Below, in pieces: positions 28,141-37,340 of a DNA stretch of 62,883 nucleotides; the stretch's first letter is position 1; every line of letters starts with the position of its first letter. Source of the DNA: an uncultured Microscilla sp. GTDB lineage: Bacteria; Bacteroidota; Bacteroidia; Cytophagales; Microscillaceae. Location of the stretch: NCBI RefSeq assembly GCF_947493425.1, contig NZ_CANLRP010000033.1, forward strand, positions 1 to 62,883. The letters run 5' to 3'. The notes under the pieces are model-generated. The model was given only the letters and a program-made list of their open reading frames with translations, did no database searches and was not told where the DNA came from. The position numbers and the translations under genes are program-made.

Positions 28141-29571
28141 CTACAACCCTTTCAGTATTACAGCTATTTTGCCACTGGCAAGTATCCAGGTAACAATGCT
28201 TTTAGGTTTCATAAAAACCTTCTCTATATGCAAGTCGTGGATTGTGCCCTGCAAATGAACGCCTGGAGAAACCTTGTAGTTATTGAGGGCTTTCCTGGCT
28301 TCTTTAAGTGTTTCTTCTAGTTTGGCTTTTACAGGCACCTCAATAGCTGTTTTTATCTTTCGAATGATCCGGCGATGAAATAACCAATCGGCGATTTTTG
28401 CTAATTTATTGCGGGTATCTACACTAAAATCCAAGTCATTGATCACAATATTTTTTTGTTTGGCATCGTAGCTGGGTGTTCCTGATAGGTATACTGTTCC
28501 ATTCAAGCTTCCCTTAAGTTGTGCCTGTATCACCAGCTTTTTGCCACTACCGTATAGGTTTAGACCTATTACTTTTACTTTGCGTTTACCACTGCGAAAG
28601 GTTTGATTTAGAAAATTCTTTTTTGCTAGTTTTATCACATAATTTTTATCAATGCTGCTTTGTAAATATATATTAAACTCGCTATTTAGTGATTTTTTTA
28701 AGGTGAGTTGAGGCAATGGTTGTTTTGGCAACGGCTTAGGCTTACTACCCACCAAAGCTGATGCATATCCCCTTACTCCTACTATTGTACTCAGTGTTTG
28801 ATTACGAGTATTCATGGGGGTCATCATTAAGCTTTTGGGCTCTAACATCACCCAGGTATTGTGTTCTTCAGATACCAGAAAAGGCGCTTGTACTTCTTGC
28901 CATATTTTGCTCAACATGTGACGAATCTTTACCTGTTTTTTTATTTCTGCATCCAAGCGTTTACCAATGTACTTTAACTGACTATCAATTAGTTTATTGG
29001 CAAGAAAACTCATCGGAATTTTTATAGGCCCCAAATAAACCGCAGGCGCCTTGATCCATTGATAACCCAAAATACGAGTTGTGGTGTTCACCTGCCACTC
29101 GCCATCCAAGGCTATTTTAGTTGCCAACCTAATACGCATACCAAGGTTAGCAGTAGTAGATTTTTTGATTTTGAGCCCCAATATGTCAGTATCTATGCTC
29201 CCCTTGAGCCAAGTACGCACAGGTACCGTTACTTCAAACTGATCGCCATGCCACCCACGAATTAAAATAGGGGCTTGTTTCCAAACCTTCATCGAAAAGC
29301 TTTCTGCTCCAGTATAACTCAGGTTATTCAAAGCATATAAACTGCCTTTAATTTGCTGATTGACAGCATTTTGTAATACTGGAATAGGTATACTAATGGG
29401 CACACTTACAGTAGATAAGGTAGCCGGGGGCATTATATCGAGGTATTTTTCTACTGGTCCTTTGGCGTGTATACGTCTCGAACAACTCGTAAAAACCAGC
29501 AAAACAATCACTAAGAATAGCAAAATACGAGCAACGGGGAGGTTGATAATGGTTTTGGGCAAAGACATCAT
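28141..29571 (-). CDS. DUF4403 lipoprotein
   Basis: This 476-residue protein has an N-terminal hydrophobic stretch ending in a lipobox, L-V-F-T-S-C with Cys at about residue 31, so it should be a lipoprotein. The rest matches the DUF4403 pattern seen in Bacteroidota and Proteobacteria: S-x-V-S-V-P-I-S-I-P-I-P-V-L-Q-N-A-V-N near the start, then a long series of beta-strands and an N-K-L-A-K-I-A-D-W-L-F-H segment. This pattern suggests a lipid-binding tubular (TULIP-like) fold, as inference. It is divergent from a small membrane protein gene, with a gap of 66 nt to the preferred start of that gene. Confidence 0.82.
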   Translation of the reverse strand: MMSLPKTIINLPVARILLFLVIVLLVFTSCSRRIHAKGPVEKYLDIMPPATLSTVSVPISIPIPVLQNAVNQQIKGSLYALNNLSYTGAESFSMKVWKQAPILIRGWHGDQFEVTVPVRTWLKGSIDTDILGLKIKKSTTANLGMRIRLATKIALDGEWQVNTTTRILGYQWIKAPAVYLGPIKIPMSFLANKLIDSQLKYIGKRLDAEIKKQVKIRHMLSKIWQEVQAPFLVSEEHNTWVMLEPKSLMMTPMNTRNQTLSTIVGVRGYASALVGSKPKPLPKQPLPQLTLKKSLNSEFNIYLQSSIDKNYVIKLAKKNFLNQTFRSGKRKVKVIGLNLYGSGKKLVIQAQLKGSLNGTVYLSGTPSYDAKQKNIVINDLDFSVDTRNKLAKIADWLFHRRIIRKIKTAIEVPVKAKLEETLKEARKALNNYKVSPGVHLQGTIHDLHIEKVFMKPKSIVTWILASGKIAVILKGL

Positions 29572-29637
29572 GGGGTTGGGGTATGCTTAGTTATGTGCGC
29601 TAAAATAATTATTATTGCAAAAAATTCCTTACAGAAG

Positions 29638-29916
29638 ATGAATCATACCAATTTTATTTTAAGAAATGGCATTACTGGTTTGCTTGTTTTTATTGTAGCT
29701 GCTTTGGCAATGAGCTATACCATATCATTGAGCCCCAACAGCAAACTCAACCTTCAGGCACTATTGCTTGTCATAGCCATTCCTTCAGGCATTGCAGCTG
29801 GAATATTTACTGCTTTGATTTTATTATTCAAACAACAACCCAACTATTTAAAAGCGTTTTTGTGGATAGTAATCCAGGTGGTTATATTTATTGCTCTTAC
29901 TGTTCGTTTTCTTTAA
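29638..29916 (+). CDS. small three-helix membrane protein
   Basis: The ATG at 29638 gives 92 residues with three hydrophobic segments (about residues 10-27, 36-60 and 70-90), joined by short loops and ending with T-V-R-F-L. An in-frame start 45 nt upstream (29593) would add a weakly amphipathic tail, so the shorter form is preferred, though with modest certainty. No family is recognised. It sits between a divergent lipoprotein gene and a downstream LRR gene 160 nt away. Confidence 0.6.
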   Translation: MNHTNFILRNGITGLLVFIVAALAMSYTISLSPNSKLNLQALLLVIAIPSGIAAGIFTALILLFKQQPNYLKAFLWIVIQVVIFIALTVRFL

Positions 29917-30076
29917 AATTCCCGTTAGTAATACAGCCAAGGGTAACTTCTACATTTTAGCCGCCTCATTTGACGAAAAATATCTAGGTTAAAATTGATT
30001 ACCTTATTTTGACAACATCACTAAGAATTATTAGATTACTGGATTACGGTAAAGTTTCTGAAAGACAAATAAGTAA

Positions 30077-31207
30077 ATGATGAACAAGAAAACAGCACAA
30101 CGCATAGCCAAGGTGCAAAGGTTAAACCTCACCAGTCTCGATTTGTCTGGTTTGAAACTGACCGAAATACCCCGCGAGGTATTTACCCTCAAGCAACTCA
30201 AACAATTGACCCTTAAACACAATCAGTTGCCTGAAATTCCCAAGGAAATCATTTACTTACCCAACCTTATTTACTTAGACATTAGCCATAACCAAATCAA
30301 GGGGTTGCCCTTTCAGATGAAAGACCTGGCTACACTTAAGTACCTCAACCTTAGCCACAACTATATCAAAGAGCTACCTTATGAGGTGCAAGAACTTACC
30401 CAGCTCGAACACCTTGATTTTAGTTATAATCAACTCATTACGATTCCATCAGAAGTAGAAGCACTCGAAAACTTACACCACCTTGACCTTAGCCACAATA
30501 CATTGATTAGCTTGCCTTCGGTAGTGGCTCAACTACCCAAATTACAACACTTGTTTGTATACCCCAACCGTATTCAAAACATCCCGGCAGAAATACTTCA
30601 GCACCAAACGTTGTTTAAAAAGAAACAAAATGCCTTAAAAAAAGTAAAAGACTTTTTCCGTGAAAACGAAGATTCGTTGTTGTTTATTTGTGAGGTATGC
30701 GAAGGTACTGGGTTTATGGGCAATAAAACTTGTTATGTATGCAAGGGAAAGGGCAGTTTTCGGAACATAGAGCTCCAGCATTTGGTAGAAGAGCTTAAAA
30801 AAATTACCCAAAGTCAAAACCGTAAGGCGCTTGAACAAGAAGAACTTAAAAAGCTCAAAGAAGAACTTGCCCAGGAAGTCAAACCTTCTAAAAAGAACAG
30901 TGGACCACCTGATAACCAGGAATATATGATCACCTTACAAAACTATGAAAAAGCGATTCATATTATTTCAGAGATTCTCATGCAGGAAGAAGAGCTACAA
31001 AATATGGTGGTATCGGAACTTAAGGAAGGCTACTTTACTGATGAATTGATGAAGCGCACCCATGAGGCACATGTAGATGACATAGGGGTACGCCGTGACT
31101 TGGCAAGCGAACGTATTTTACACAAAAAACAAGACATTGAAAAACTCAATCAAAAGCTAAAGCATATTTATACACACATTCAGTCACTTGGGCAAGCCCA
31201 GGCTTAG
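30077..31207 (+). CDS. leucine-rich repeat protein fused to a DnaJ-type zinc finger
   Basis: This 376-residue protein has no signal peptide and so is probably cytoplasmic. Residues about 15-190 contain seven leucine-rich repeats of the L-x-x-L-x-L-x-x-N type. They are followed by a short cysteine module, C205-x-x-C208-x-G-x-G and C219-x-x-C222-K-G-K-G, which is half of a DnaJ-type zinc-binding region. The C-terminus (about 230-376) is a charged coiled coil. DnaJ cysteine repeats bind unfolded proteins, so a protein-handling role is a reasonable guess, but the combination is unusual. Close starts at 30077 and 30080 are equivalent. Nothing adjacent is clearly co-transcribed. Confidence 0.85.
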   Translation: MMNKKTAQRIAKVQRLNLTSLDLSGLKLTEIPREVFTLKQLKQLTLKHNQLPEIPKEIIYLPNLIYLDISHNQIKGLPFQMKDLATLKYLNLSHNYIKELPYEVQELTQLEHLDFSYNQLITIPSEVEALENLHHLDLSHNTLISLPSVVAQLPKLQHLFVYPNRIQNIPAEILQHQTLFKKKQNALKKVKDFFRENEDSLLFICEVCEGTGFMGNKTCYVCKGKGSFRNIELQHLVEELKKITQSQNRKALEQEELKKLKEELAQEVKPSKKNSGPPDNQEYMITLQNYEKAIHIISEILMQEEELQNMVVSELKEGYFTDELMKRTHEAHVDDIGVRRDLASERILHKKQDIEKLNQKLKHIYTHIQSLGQAQA

Positions 31208-31343
31208 CAGATGTATTTTACATAAAAAGGTTACTTTATTCTATTAATTCGGATTTATTGCCATAATAATATCTTTTTAAATCAACATAGAACGTTATTT
31301 TCTTACATCAGGCAATAAGCATTATCAAAGTATTATAAAGAAT

Positions 31344-33272
31344 ATGAAAACCTTATTTCTCACCGTATACCTCCTGGCTATCAGCATTTCTCTGTCATTG
31401 GGTCAAACTATTAGTGGAGTAGTAAATAGCTACGCACGCGTTACAGCTATTAATACAGGTACCAATGTAGTTACCATAGACAACCTCAATGGGAGTATCA
31501 TCGATTTTGATGCTGGAGAAAAAGTATTACTCATTCAGATGAAAGGGGTAACCATTGATGGTACCAATACTGCCACATTTGGCGATATATTGTCTTACAA
31601 CAACGCCGGAAACTATGAAATGGCAAGTATTCAATTGCTGAATGACTTGGGGGGAGGTAGCTATGAGATTACCCTCAATAACATCAATCGTACTTATACG
31701 CCTGGCACACCAGGTGGCTATGTACAAGTGGTAAGCGTACCCCAATACACCAATGTAACCATCAATGGAACTGTTACTCCAGCTACCTGGAACGACTCAC
31801 AAGGCACAGGTGGCATTGTTACATTTGAGGTAAGTGGCACACTTACACTGGGCGCCAATGTAGACGTAAGCCAACAAGGTTTTGGTGGAGGTGTGCCTAA
31901 TACCACTGGCGATGGAGGTTGTATAAGAAGTACCGATTATGCCCGTAATGCGGGTAGTGGTGGGACATCTGATGGTACTCATCAAGCTCGTAAAGGCTTA
32001 GGAGTAGCCACTGAAATAAGTAACATGGAATACGGCAGAGCCAACCTTGCCAACGGAGGCGGGGGAGGCAATACTCATAATGCTGGGGGTGGCGGCGGGG
32101 GTAACTATACCGCTGGTGGCGTAGGAGGCATAGGTTGGCCTGGCTCTAGCGTTTGCTCAGGCAGCATTGCCAATGGAGGCGGTTTGGGAGGCATTGCCCT
32201 TGACTACAGCGCAGGCACCAACAAGGTATTTATGGGCGGTGGCGGTGGCGGCGGTCAGCAAAACAACAACAATGCCACGGTAGGTGGTAGAGGTGGAGGC
32301 ATGATCATCATACGCGCCAATATAGTGACGACTAGCTGTGGGGGAACCTATGGCTTTTTGGCAAATGGTGAAGATGCTTCTATCACGGCAGGAAACGATG
32401 GCGGGGGTGGCGGGGGTGCCGGTGGTGCCATACTGCTTGAAGTAAACCAATACAACTTACCTTGTGCTATAGTAGCCCATGCCAATGGTGGTAATGGAGC
32501 CGATGTTGACGATGGCGCTGCACATGGTGGCGGTGGCGGTGGTGGAGTAGGTCCTTTACTCGTGAACAATCCCCCTGGTACACCAGCAGTATTTAGTAGC
32601 ACTCCTGGTATACCAGGAAACGACTGTAATGCAGGAAGCCCAGGCTGCGACGCTACTGGTACTGATGGAGGAACCTGTAGTAGCTGTACTGATAGCGGCT
32701 GGACAGTGCCTGGTACCACAATACCTCTACCTATAGAGTTAGGCAAATTTAGTGTGAAATTAACCAGTCAAAATACTGTTGACATTCGTTGGGTAACTAT
32801 CAGTGAAAAGAATACTTCACATTTTATCATCGAAAAAACAACCGACTTTCATACTTTTAGCCAAATAAGCAGGACTGAAGCGGTAGGTAACTCCATTATT
32901 TTACAACACTATTCGGCACAAGACAATTATCCTCACAGTGGTATCAATTACTACCGACTAAAGTCGGTTGATATAGATGGGGCGACCTCTTACTCAAAGT
33001 GGCAAGCAGTCAATTATCAAAACACCACACCAAGTATTGATTTGTACCCCAACCCAGCCAAAGATGATATTCGCCTGGTAGTTAAAACCGGACAAGTGTC
33101 TCCAATCACTGTATATGTAATTAATCAACTAGGACAAGGACAACTCAAACAAATAGGGCAAACCAACCAGACAATGCAGATACTTGTCAACAAATTGCCC
33201 GCAGGTATGTACACAGTAATGGTGGTATATCAACAACAAAAATTTTATAAGGCACTGATTATCAACAGGTAG
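31344..33272 (+). CDS. glycine-rich secreted T9SS cargo protein
   Basis: This 642-residue protein starts with a signal peptide (about residues 1-20, ending S-L-G-Q) and ends with a type A T9SS sorting domain: D-L-Y-P-N-P-A-K-D-D-I-R-L, L-G-Q-G and P-A-G-M-Y-T-V-M-V. A beta-rich N-terminal domain is followed by a long glycine-rich section (about 200-430) with runs such as G-G-G-G-G-N and G-G-A-G-G-A, resembling a parallel beta-helix or structural surface protein. A cysteine-rich patch (about 430-455) precedes a short fibronectin-like linker. A surface structural or adhesive role is an inference. The gene ends at a very long perfect hairpin. Confidence 0.87.
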   Translation: MKTLFLTVYLLAISISLSLGQTISGVVNSYARVTAINTGTNVVTIDNLNGSIIDFDAGEKVLLIQMKGVTIDGTNTATFGDILSYNNAGNYEMASIQLLNDLGGGSYEITLNNINRTYTPGTPGGYVQVVSVPQYTNVTINGTVTPATWNDSQGTGGIVTFEVSGTLTLGANVDVSQQGFGGGVPNTTGDGGCIRSTDYARNAGSGGTSDGTHQARKGLGVATEISNMEYGRANLANGGGGGNTHNAGGGGGGNYTAGGVGGIGWPGSSVCSGSIANGGGLGGIALDYSAGTNKVFMGGGGGGGQQNNNNATVGGRGGGMIIIRANIVTTSCGGTYGFLANGEDASITAGNDGGGGGGAGGAILLEVNQYNLPCAIVAHANGGNGADVDDGAAHGGGGGGGVGPLLVNNPPGTPAVFSSTPGIPGNDCNAGSPGCDATGTDGGTCSSCTDSGWTVPGTTIPLPIELGKFSVKLTSQNTVDIRWVTISEKNTSHFIIEKTTDFHTFSQISRTEAVGNSIILQHYSAQDNYPHSGINYYRLKSVDIDGATSYSKWQAVNYQNTTPSIDLYPNPAKDDIRLVVKTGQVSPITVYVINQLGQGQLKQIGQTNQTMQILVNKLPAGMYTVMVVYQQQKFYKALIINR

Positions 33273-33330
33273 ATCAAAAAAAAGACAAACCCTAAAACTA
33301 GTTAGTTTTAGGGTTTGTCTTTTTTTTGAT
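33273..33330. terminator. 28 bp perfect inverted-repeat terminator
   Basis: 28 bp (33273-33300) pair perfectly with 33303-33330 around a 2-nt loop, with 8-base A and T tracts within the arms. It starts right after the T9SS gene stop and lies 18 nt from the stop of the convergent phosphatase gene, so it serves both strands. Confidence 0.92.
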
Positions 33331-33347
33331 TATTACTACATATAGCA

Positions 33348-34715
33348 TTATACCTGTACAAACTCTGTTACTTGAGTAGCTTCTGTAGTTCGATATTGGG
33401 CGGACTTAGGACGAAAACCCAGCAGTAATACATCATCTACCTGAGATTCATTCCCAGCAATCATCCAGTCTTTGAGCTCATCTCTCAATATGAGTTGTTG
33501 AATATTTCCTGGCTTTTTATAAATAGTATGTAGTTTTTTTATCAATCTACGTAAAGTATATTTTTTATTTTCTTTGCCTCCAAACTGGTCTCTGAAACCA
33601 TCAGAGAACAAGTAGAAAATAGGCCATTCGCCTTCTTCAGAAAAATCTACGGTGTGTGCTGTAAAAATTATTTTATGTTTCCTTCTACTATTTTTATTCC
33701 CTCCTACCCCACACCTGTCACCAGCTATTATAAAAGATTCATCGTCTTTAATGTATACCATTTTATGATGTGCTCCGGCAAAAGTCAAGGTTTGCGCCTT
33801 GTCGTCTACACAAATCACGCCCATATCCATGCCATCATGGTTGTCGTTATCTTGTTGATGTAAGACTTTAGAAATTTCCGTATTCAGATAAGATAAAATT
33901 TTCTCTGGCTCTGTGACCTGTTTTTTATCTACCACATCGCGTAGCAAGGTATTACCTAACATTCCCATCATAGCACCTGGTACGCCATGCCCAGTACAGT
34001 CTGCCACTACTACAATTTTTTTATCTTTTACTTCAGATACCCAGTAAAAATCGCCACCTATAATATCACGGGGTTGATTCAACACAAAAAACTCATCAAA
34101 CATATTCTTTACATCGTCAGCAACAGGTAACATAGCTCTTTGAATACGCTTGGCGTAACGAATACTTTCTACAATGGCTCGGTTTTTTTCAGCAATTATT
34201 CTTTTTTCTTGCCCTATCACCTTTAGTTTCAAACGCAACTCTAATTGAGCAATTACTTGGGCAGCCAAGGTTTTTAATGCTTTTTTTTGAGCTTCATCCA
34301 GGTCGCGTGGGCGTTGATCTATCACACATAATGTACCCAAATTGAACCCATCAGGGGTAGTGAGTGGCATGCCAGCATAAAACCTTACTTTGGGGTGATC
34401 TGCCACAAAAGGATTATCGTGGAAACGGTCGTCTTTAGTTGCATCTTCTACTACAAACAAATCGGGGGTATGAATAGCGTGCGCGCAGAAAGATAGCTCT
34501 CGTGGTGCCTCTCTAGGCTCAAGACCCACTTTGGCTTTAAACCATTGCTTATCTTCTGCCACTAAAGACATTAAAGACACAGGGGTTTCGCAAATGTGAG
34601 AGGCGAGCTTTACCAGGTCGTCAAACTCTTGTTCAAAACCTGTATCCATTATATTATAGCGATACAACGCTTCTAAACGTTTTGGTTCATCAGGAGTGAT
34701 GGGAGCAATTTTCAT
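33348..34715 (-). CDS. GAF domain SpoIIE-type phosphatase, copy 1
   Basis: This 455-residue protein has an N-terminal GAF domain (about residues 20-165) with [12 protein letters not shown]-x-R-F and G-T-L-C-V-I-D-Q-R-P-R-D, then a short coiled coil (about 165-195). A PP2C-type SpoIIE phosphatase domain follows, with G-G-D-F-Y-W-V and [15 protein letters not shown], whose aspartates bind metal. Such proteins dephosphorylate anti-sigma antagonists of the SpoIIAA type in partner-switching pathways, or other serine-phosphorylated targets. It is tandem with a close paralogue at 34980-36344, and both are preceded by the same short leader (TTTTCATTTTATCAG as read on the plus strand). Free-standing SpoIIAA-like proteins are encoded 9 kb away. 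Confidence 0.92.
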   Translation of the reverse strand: MKIAPITPDEPKRLEALYRYNIMDTGFEQEFDDLVKLASHICETPVSLMSLVAEDKQWFKAKVGLEPREAPRELSFCAHAIHTPDLFVVEDATKDDRFHDNPFVADHPKVRFYAGMPLTTPDGFNLGTLCVIDQRPRDLDEAQKKALKTLAAQVIAQLELRLKLKVIGQEKRIIAEKNRAIVESIRYAKRIQRAMLPVADDVKNMFDEFFVLNQPRDIIGGDFYWVSEVKDKKIVVVADCTGHGVPGAMMGMLGNTLLRDVVDKKQVTEPEKILSYLNTEISKVLHQQDNDNHDGMDMGVICVDDKAQTLTFAGAHHKMVYIKDDESFIIAGDRCGVGGNKNSRRKHKIIFTAHTVDFSEEGEWPIFYLFSDGFRDQFGGKENKKYTLRRLIKKLHTIYKKPGNIQQLILRDELKDWMIAGNESQVDDVLLLGFRPKSAQYRTTEATQVTEFVQV

Positions 34716-34979
34716 TTTATCAGCTTTTTATTCTACTAGTTGATTTGTGATTGTATAGTTTGGTTGGTGGATACTCCACCTGGTTTGCCTGACATTAAAA
34801 GGTCAAGTTGTACACTGCAACAATCATACAAGAGTTGTGGTGCTCATAGTAGAACAACTAAATAAGTGAATAGTTTTCGATATTTTAAACAATTAAACCT
34901 CACCTAACAAAAAAATTGTAAAATACCCACAACTGAGCAATCAACGGCAGGTTGTGAGCTGAACAAATAAAAAAGGGGG

Positions 34980-36344
34980 TTAGGCTGTTTTTACGACTTC
35001 TCTTTCTTGTACAATTTTTGCTTTTTGTACTTGTGGTGACTTGGGGCAAAAACCCAGCAGTAACACATCGTCTATTTGAGACTCACCTGCTATACTCATC
35101 CACTCGGTCAGCTCATCTTTTAATAGTCTTTGCTGAACATTTCCTGGTTTTTGATGAATATGTTGCAAAGTTTTGATCAACTTACCTAAAGAATATTTTT
35201 TATTTTCTTTGCCACCAAATTGATCTCTGAAACCATCGGAAAAAAGGTAAAATATAGGTTGCTCTTCTTCTTCAGAAAAATCTATGCTATATGACGTAAA
35301 CTCTGCTCCCTGCTCTTTTTTACTGTTTCCCCCTACTCCACATCTATCACCCGACACTATATAAGTTGCTCCTGCTTGTACATATACCATTTTGTGGTGC
35401 GCTCCGGCAAAAGTCAAAGTTTGGGCTTGGTCATCTATACAAACTACAGTCATATCCATTCCATCATTGTTATTGTTCTCCTCCTGGTGCAATACTTTAG
35501 ATATTTCGACATCCAGGTAAGTCAAAATTTTCTCTGGGTTAGTCACTTGTTTCTTGTCTACCACATCACGCAGCAATGTATTGCCCAACATTCCCATCAA
35601 AGCACCTGGCACCCCATGTCCGGTACAATCTGCTACCACTACTATTTTTTTACCTTTTACTTCCGATATCCAATAAAAATCGCCTCCTATAATGTCACGG
35701 GGTTGATTAAAAACAAAGAAGTCGCTAAACAACTTGTGTACTTCATCAGTAGCAGGAAGCATGGCTCTTTGAATACGTTTGGCATAACGGATGCTTTCTA
35801 CAATGGCTTGATTTTTTTCAGTAGCTTTTCTATTTTCGTGCGCAATGGTCTCTAACTTCAGACGTAACTCCAACTGAGCTATCACCTGAGAAGCCAAAGT
35901 TTTTAAGGCAGTTTTTTGAGCTTCGCTTAAGTCACGGGGGCGTTTGTCTATTACACACAATGTACCCAGGCTGAAGCCATCAGGGGTGGTGAGAGGCATG
36001 CCAGCATAAAACCTGATATCGGGGTTTCCGGTGACCAATGGATTGTCATGAAAACGCTCATCTTTGGTAGCATCTTCTACAATAAATAATTCGGGTTTGT
36101 GAATGGCATGCGCACAAAAAGCTTGTTCACGAGGGGTTTCTCTGGGTTCAAGTCCTACCTTGGCTTTAAACCATTGCTTATCTTCTGCTACCAGAGACAT
36201 TAAAGAAATGGGCGTTTCACAAATATGAGAAGCAAGTTTGATCAAGTCATCAAACTCTTGCTCAAAATCTGTATCCATAATTCTATAGCGATACAAGGCT
36301 TTCAAGCGTTCTGACTCATTGTTAGTGATGGGAGCAATTTTCAT
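34980..36344 (-). CDS. GAF domain SpoIIE-type phosphatase, copy 2
   Basis: This 454-residue paralogue of the neighbouring protein has the same GAF-coiled coil-PP2C layout and the same key residues. By eye the two are about three-quarters identical over the whole length, with divergence mainly in the linker (about 165-180), a region near residue 350 and the C-terminal tail. The duplication includes the short 5' leader, so both copies should be expressed with similar start signals. Differences in the ligand-facing GAF region would allow different inputs to reach the same output, which is inference. The spacer between the genes is 264 bp with no further gene. Confidence 0.92.
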   Translation of the reverse strand: MKIAPITNNESERLKALYRYRIMDTDFEQEFDDLIKLASHICETPISLMSLVAEDKQWFKAKVGLEPRETPREQAFCAHAIHKPELFIVEDATKDERFHDNPLVTGNPDIRFYAGMPLTTPDGFSLGTLCVIDKRPRDLSEAQKTALKTLASQVIAQLELRLKLETIAHENRKATEKNQAIVESIRYAKRIQRAMLPATDEVHKLFSDFFVFNQPRDIIGGDFYWISEVKGKKIVVVADCTGHGVPGALMGMLGNTLLRDVVDKKQVTNPEKILTYLDVEISKVLHQEENNNNDGMDMTVVCIDDQAQTLTFAGAHHKMVYVQAGATYIVSGDRCGVGGNSKKEQGAEFTSYSIDFSEEEEQPIFYLFSDGFRDQFGGKENKKYSLGKLIKTLQHIHQKPGNVQQRLLKDELTEWMSIAGESQIDDVLLLGFCPKSPQVQKAKIVQEREVVKTA

Positions 36345-37340
36345 TTTATCAGTTTTTTATTCTAAATAAGTTCGTTTGTGTTTGCTCAGTTGAATAGAAG
36401 GGATTGGTTGTAAGTATATAACAATAAACAAAGGAGGATGGTTATAAGTATTTTTACTTAGTCAATCAAGTGCTGTTACTCACTTAACTTTGTTTCCCCT
36501 TTCAGGCTCACCAAAACAATGTTCATCAGGTTATTTATTTAAAGTTGTATCCTACATTTTTTTAATAATTACTTACTGACCTTTCGCAGGTCAAAAATTT
36601 GTTTCATGTGAAAAAATAACACTCAGCAAAATACGCTTATAAAAAGCAGTGATTCGAGTATCTGTGAGCCATTACTTCCCCGAATCAAGTTCGGGATCAT
36701 GGATTTTCTACAGGTAAAAAAGTAATCAAAAAACCTCCGAATCAAGTTCGGCTCGCAGCTCCGAGCTTGCTCTCGGAGAGTTCAAGCACCGCAGCTGTAG
36801 TTTGTTTCGCCTAAATCTGTTGCACTACGCCGAAACAGCTCAAACTCGCCTGCGGCTCAAACAATGATCTGTTTTTACGGCTTCGTTTCACAGATTCTTA
36901 ACGGCAACAAACTAAGGCTGAGTCCAGCTGACGCACTCATAAACCAACACTGTAATTATTATTAAACAAAAAAAATCACTGCGAAAGGTCAGTTACTTAT
37001 ATATTTTTATGTAGAAACAGGTCTATAATCACAAATAGGGAGGTTTAGGAGCTAAACATATGTTGTCTATACAGTTAACCAGGCTTGATCATCACAAGTT
37101 GGCGAGGTTCGATGAATTCAAGGTTTTGGGCGACTACTTTAACAAAAAAGCACATGAGTGTTTTTACTCACAAACCATAAAGGTTTTTTACCTAGTATCA
37201 GTTATACTTATTTGGTAAGTGCATACACCCTATCTACCAACCACTTCCTTAGACGGTTAACTACTTGATTATCCATACAATCATATTGGTTTTTGAGGTT
37301 TTTTAGTATATTTACCATTCGGCAAAGTGCTCACTAATTT
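36345..37340. other. 1 kb gene-free region carrying a possible non-autonomous element
   Basis: This divergent intergenic region holds no convincing gene. Between 36575 and 36993 it has a segment richer in G+C than its surroundings and bounded by a 15 bp inverted repeat; see the separate repeat entry. The rest, including the 340 bp before the ATG at 37341, is AT-rich with no strong structure. Confidence 0.55.
36575..36993. mobile_element. candidate MITE-like element (419 bp, 15 bp terminal inverted repeats)
   Basis: The ends are ACTGACCTTTCGCAG at 36575-36589 and its exact inverse complement at 36979-36993. Inside are two hairpin-forming CCGAATCAAGTTCGG sites near 36679 and 36738, a CTCCGAGCTTGCTCTCGGAG hairpin near 36760, and short stretches more GC-rich than the flanks. 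No open frame for a transposase is present. It could be a miniature inverted-repeat element or a degraded insertion sequence. No clear target duplication is seen. Confidence 0.5.

Noticed and set aside
33273..33330. 28 bp perfect inverted repeat as an insertion sequence end
   Set aside because: The arms are separated by only 2 nt, include A and T tracts and lie between two convergent stops, which fits a terminator.
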